Source of the DNA: CAYPZL01 sp964415045
GTDB lineage: Bacteria > Planctomycetota > Phycisphaerae > Sedimentisphaerales > Anaerobacaceae
Reading direction: 5' to 3'
DNA length: 7,703 bases
Assembly: GCA_964415045.1 (NCBI GenBank)
Contig: CAYPZL010000233.1
Coordinates: 1 to 7,703, forward strand
Below the pieces are notes generated by a model. The model searched no databases. It saw only the letters and a list, made by a program, of their open reading frames with translations, and had not been told where the DNA came from. The translations under genes were made by a program, and so were the position numbers. Below are positions 7,259 to 7,703 of the stretch, piece after piece (position 1 is the stretch's first letter; every line of letters begins with the position of its first letter).

Positions 7259-7703
7259 TCAAGGCTTCAAAGCACTTACGCTTTGGAGCCTTTTCTTTTG
7301 CTCGCTCTCGGAGGCCGCGCGCAACAAGCGCGCAACAGAATCACCCTTGCGTGAAGCTTCAGAGGCCAGCCGGGCGCGGTCCACGACGTCCTTGCGAACC
7401 GCCAGATAGAACCGCTCCGTGGTCTCGATCTTGGCATGCCCTGCCAGTTCCTTGACCTCAAAGAGGCTGAGCCCTTGGGCTACCCAATTGCTGAGGCAGG
7501 TCCGCCGCAAATCGTGGAAGGTTCCCCTTTCGATGGAGGCCAACTTTCGTATCCGGTTGAAATGATCGTCGAAGTTATCCAGAGGGCAGCGTCCATCCTC
7601 GACGGTCCACTTCCCAGCCTTGCGGCGTTCCTGGATGTGGTCGTATCGCCCAGCGCGGCCTCGCTTCGCTCGGCCGCAACCAAAAGAGTGAAGGTATCCT
7701 CGC
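7259..7703 (-). CDS. Tyrosine recombinase (phage-type integrase), C-terminal part, cut by window edge
   Basis: The frame is open from the window end to a TGA at 7259-7261, giving 147 residues of the catalytic domain. Visible active-site features are the HxLRR box in TFHDLRRTCLSNW (His at 7514-7516, Arg at 7505-7507), the second-box histidine in LAGHAK (7436-7438) and the nucleophilic tyrosine in ERFYLAV (7406-7408). Upstream residues RYDHIQERRKAGKWTVEDGR fit planctomycete-type integrases as I remember them. The first catalytic Arg and the N-terminal DNA-binding domains lie beyond the window. A 40-bp repeat is embedded in frame (7649-7688, encoding GCGRAKRGRAG), so activity is uncertain although no stop or frameshift is visible. 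It probably catalysed integration at the adjacent tRNA-Asp 3' end. Its last dozen codons double as the tRNA terminator. A TTG at 7543 begins the longest start-bounded part, but homology clearly continues upstream of it. Confidence 0.9.
   Translation of the reverse strand, partial: RGYLHSFGCGRAKRGRAGRYDHIQERRKAGKWTVEDGRCPLDNFDDHFNRIRKLASIERGTFHDLRRTCLSNWVAQGLSLFEVKELAGHAKIETTERFYLAVRKDVVDRARLASEASRKGDSVARLLRAASESEQKKRLQSVSALKP
7261..7299 (+). terminator. Intrinsic terminator of tRNA-Asp
   Basis: A 13-bp stem (7261-7273 with 7280-7292), continuous apart from one G-U wobble, closes a 6-base ACTTAC loop and runs into TTCTTTT. This is an excellent Rho-independent terminator starting 13 nt after the tRNA 3' end. 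It lies entirely within the 3' end of the convergent integrase reading frame. Confidence 0.88.
7649..7688 (-). repeat. 40-bp GC-rich hairpin repeat, right copy
   Basis: This is the inverted partner of the repeat at 15-53: the minus strand here reads CTCTTTTGGTTGCGGCC, then GAGCGAAGCGA, then GGCCGCGCTGGG. It differs by one base in the loop and one extra T. The GCGGCC/GGCCGC arms are identical. It lies within the integrase reading frame without breaking it. Confidence 0.75.

Noticed and set aside
7480..7683. A 67-codon minus-strand frame starting with AAERSEAALG
   Set aside because: The start comes from the GC-rich repeat and the rest is out of frame with the integrase, whose motifs lie in the neighbouring frame.
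1..7703. CRISPR array, toxin-antitoxin pair or defence genes
   Set aside because: No regularly spaced repeats are present and no small gene pairs are unaccounted for. All space is explained by the efflux operon, the tRNA and mobile-element remnants.

Overview
The window is GC-rich bacterial DNA dominated by one leftward (minus-strand) four-gene operon. In order of transcription it encodes a TetR/CerR-type repressor (6139-6939), a TolC/NodT-type outer-membrane lipoprotein channel (4776-6275), a HlyD/AcrA-type periplasmic adaptor (3487-4779) and an AcrB-type RND inner-membrane pump (325-3486). Together they form a complete tripartite drug or metabolite efflux system with its own regulator. The genes are packed very tightly: a 137-nt overlap, then a 4-nt ATGA overlap, then a stop codon directly abutting a GTG start. 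They are therefore very likely one translationally coupled transcript, started from a promoter near 6971-6998 that overlaps an imperfect palindrome suited to repressor binding.

The operon is flanked on both sides by mobile-element debris. On the left (9-240, minus) lies a wreck of a transposase that I recognise as IS1380-like. Two conserved blocks are fused across an internal deletion and a frame change. On the right, a canonical tRNA-Asp(GUC) gene (7175-7248, plus) has a strong sigma-70-type promoter and a very good intrinsic terminator. It is followed by the C-terminal part of a tyrosine recombinase/integrase (7259-7703, minus, cut by the window edge). Its stop codon is only 10 nt from the tRNA 3' end and its last codons lie inside the tRNA terminator. 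This is the classic layout of an element integrated at a tRNA gene.

The least ordinary feature is a 39-40 bp GC-rich hairpin repeat present twice, in inverted orientation, at 15-53 and 7649-7688. One copy sits in the transposase remnant. The other sits inside the integrase gene, which stays open in frame across it. This suggests a small dispersed palindromic repeat that can land in coding sequence.

The organism is probably a member of the Planctomycetota (Phycisphaerae-like). This rests on remembered resemblance of the integrase, the transposase remnant and the RND pump to proteins of that phylum, high GC, and a tRNA gene without an encoded CCA. It is an inference, not a demonstration. Apart from the repeats and the tRNA/integrase junction, I see no undescribed system; the core is a conventional RND efflux operon.
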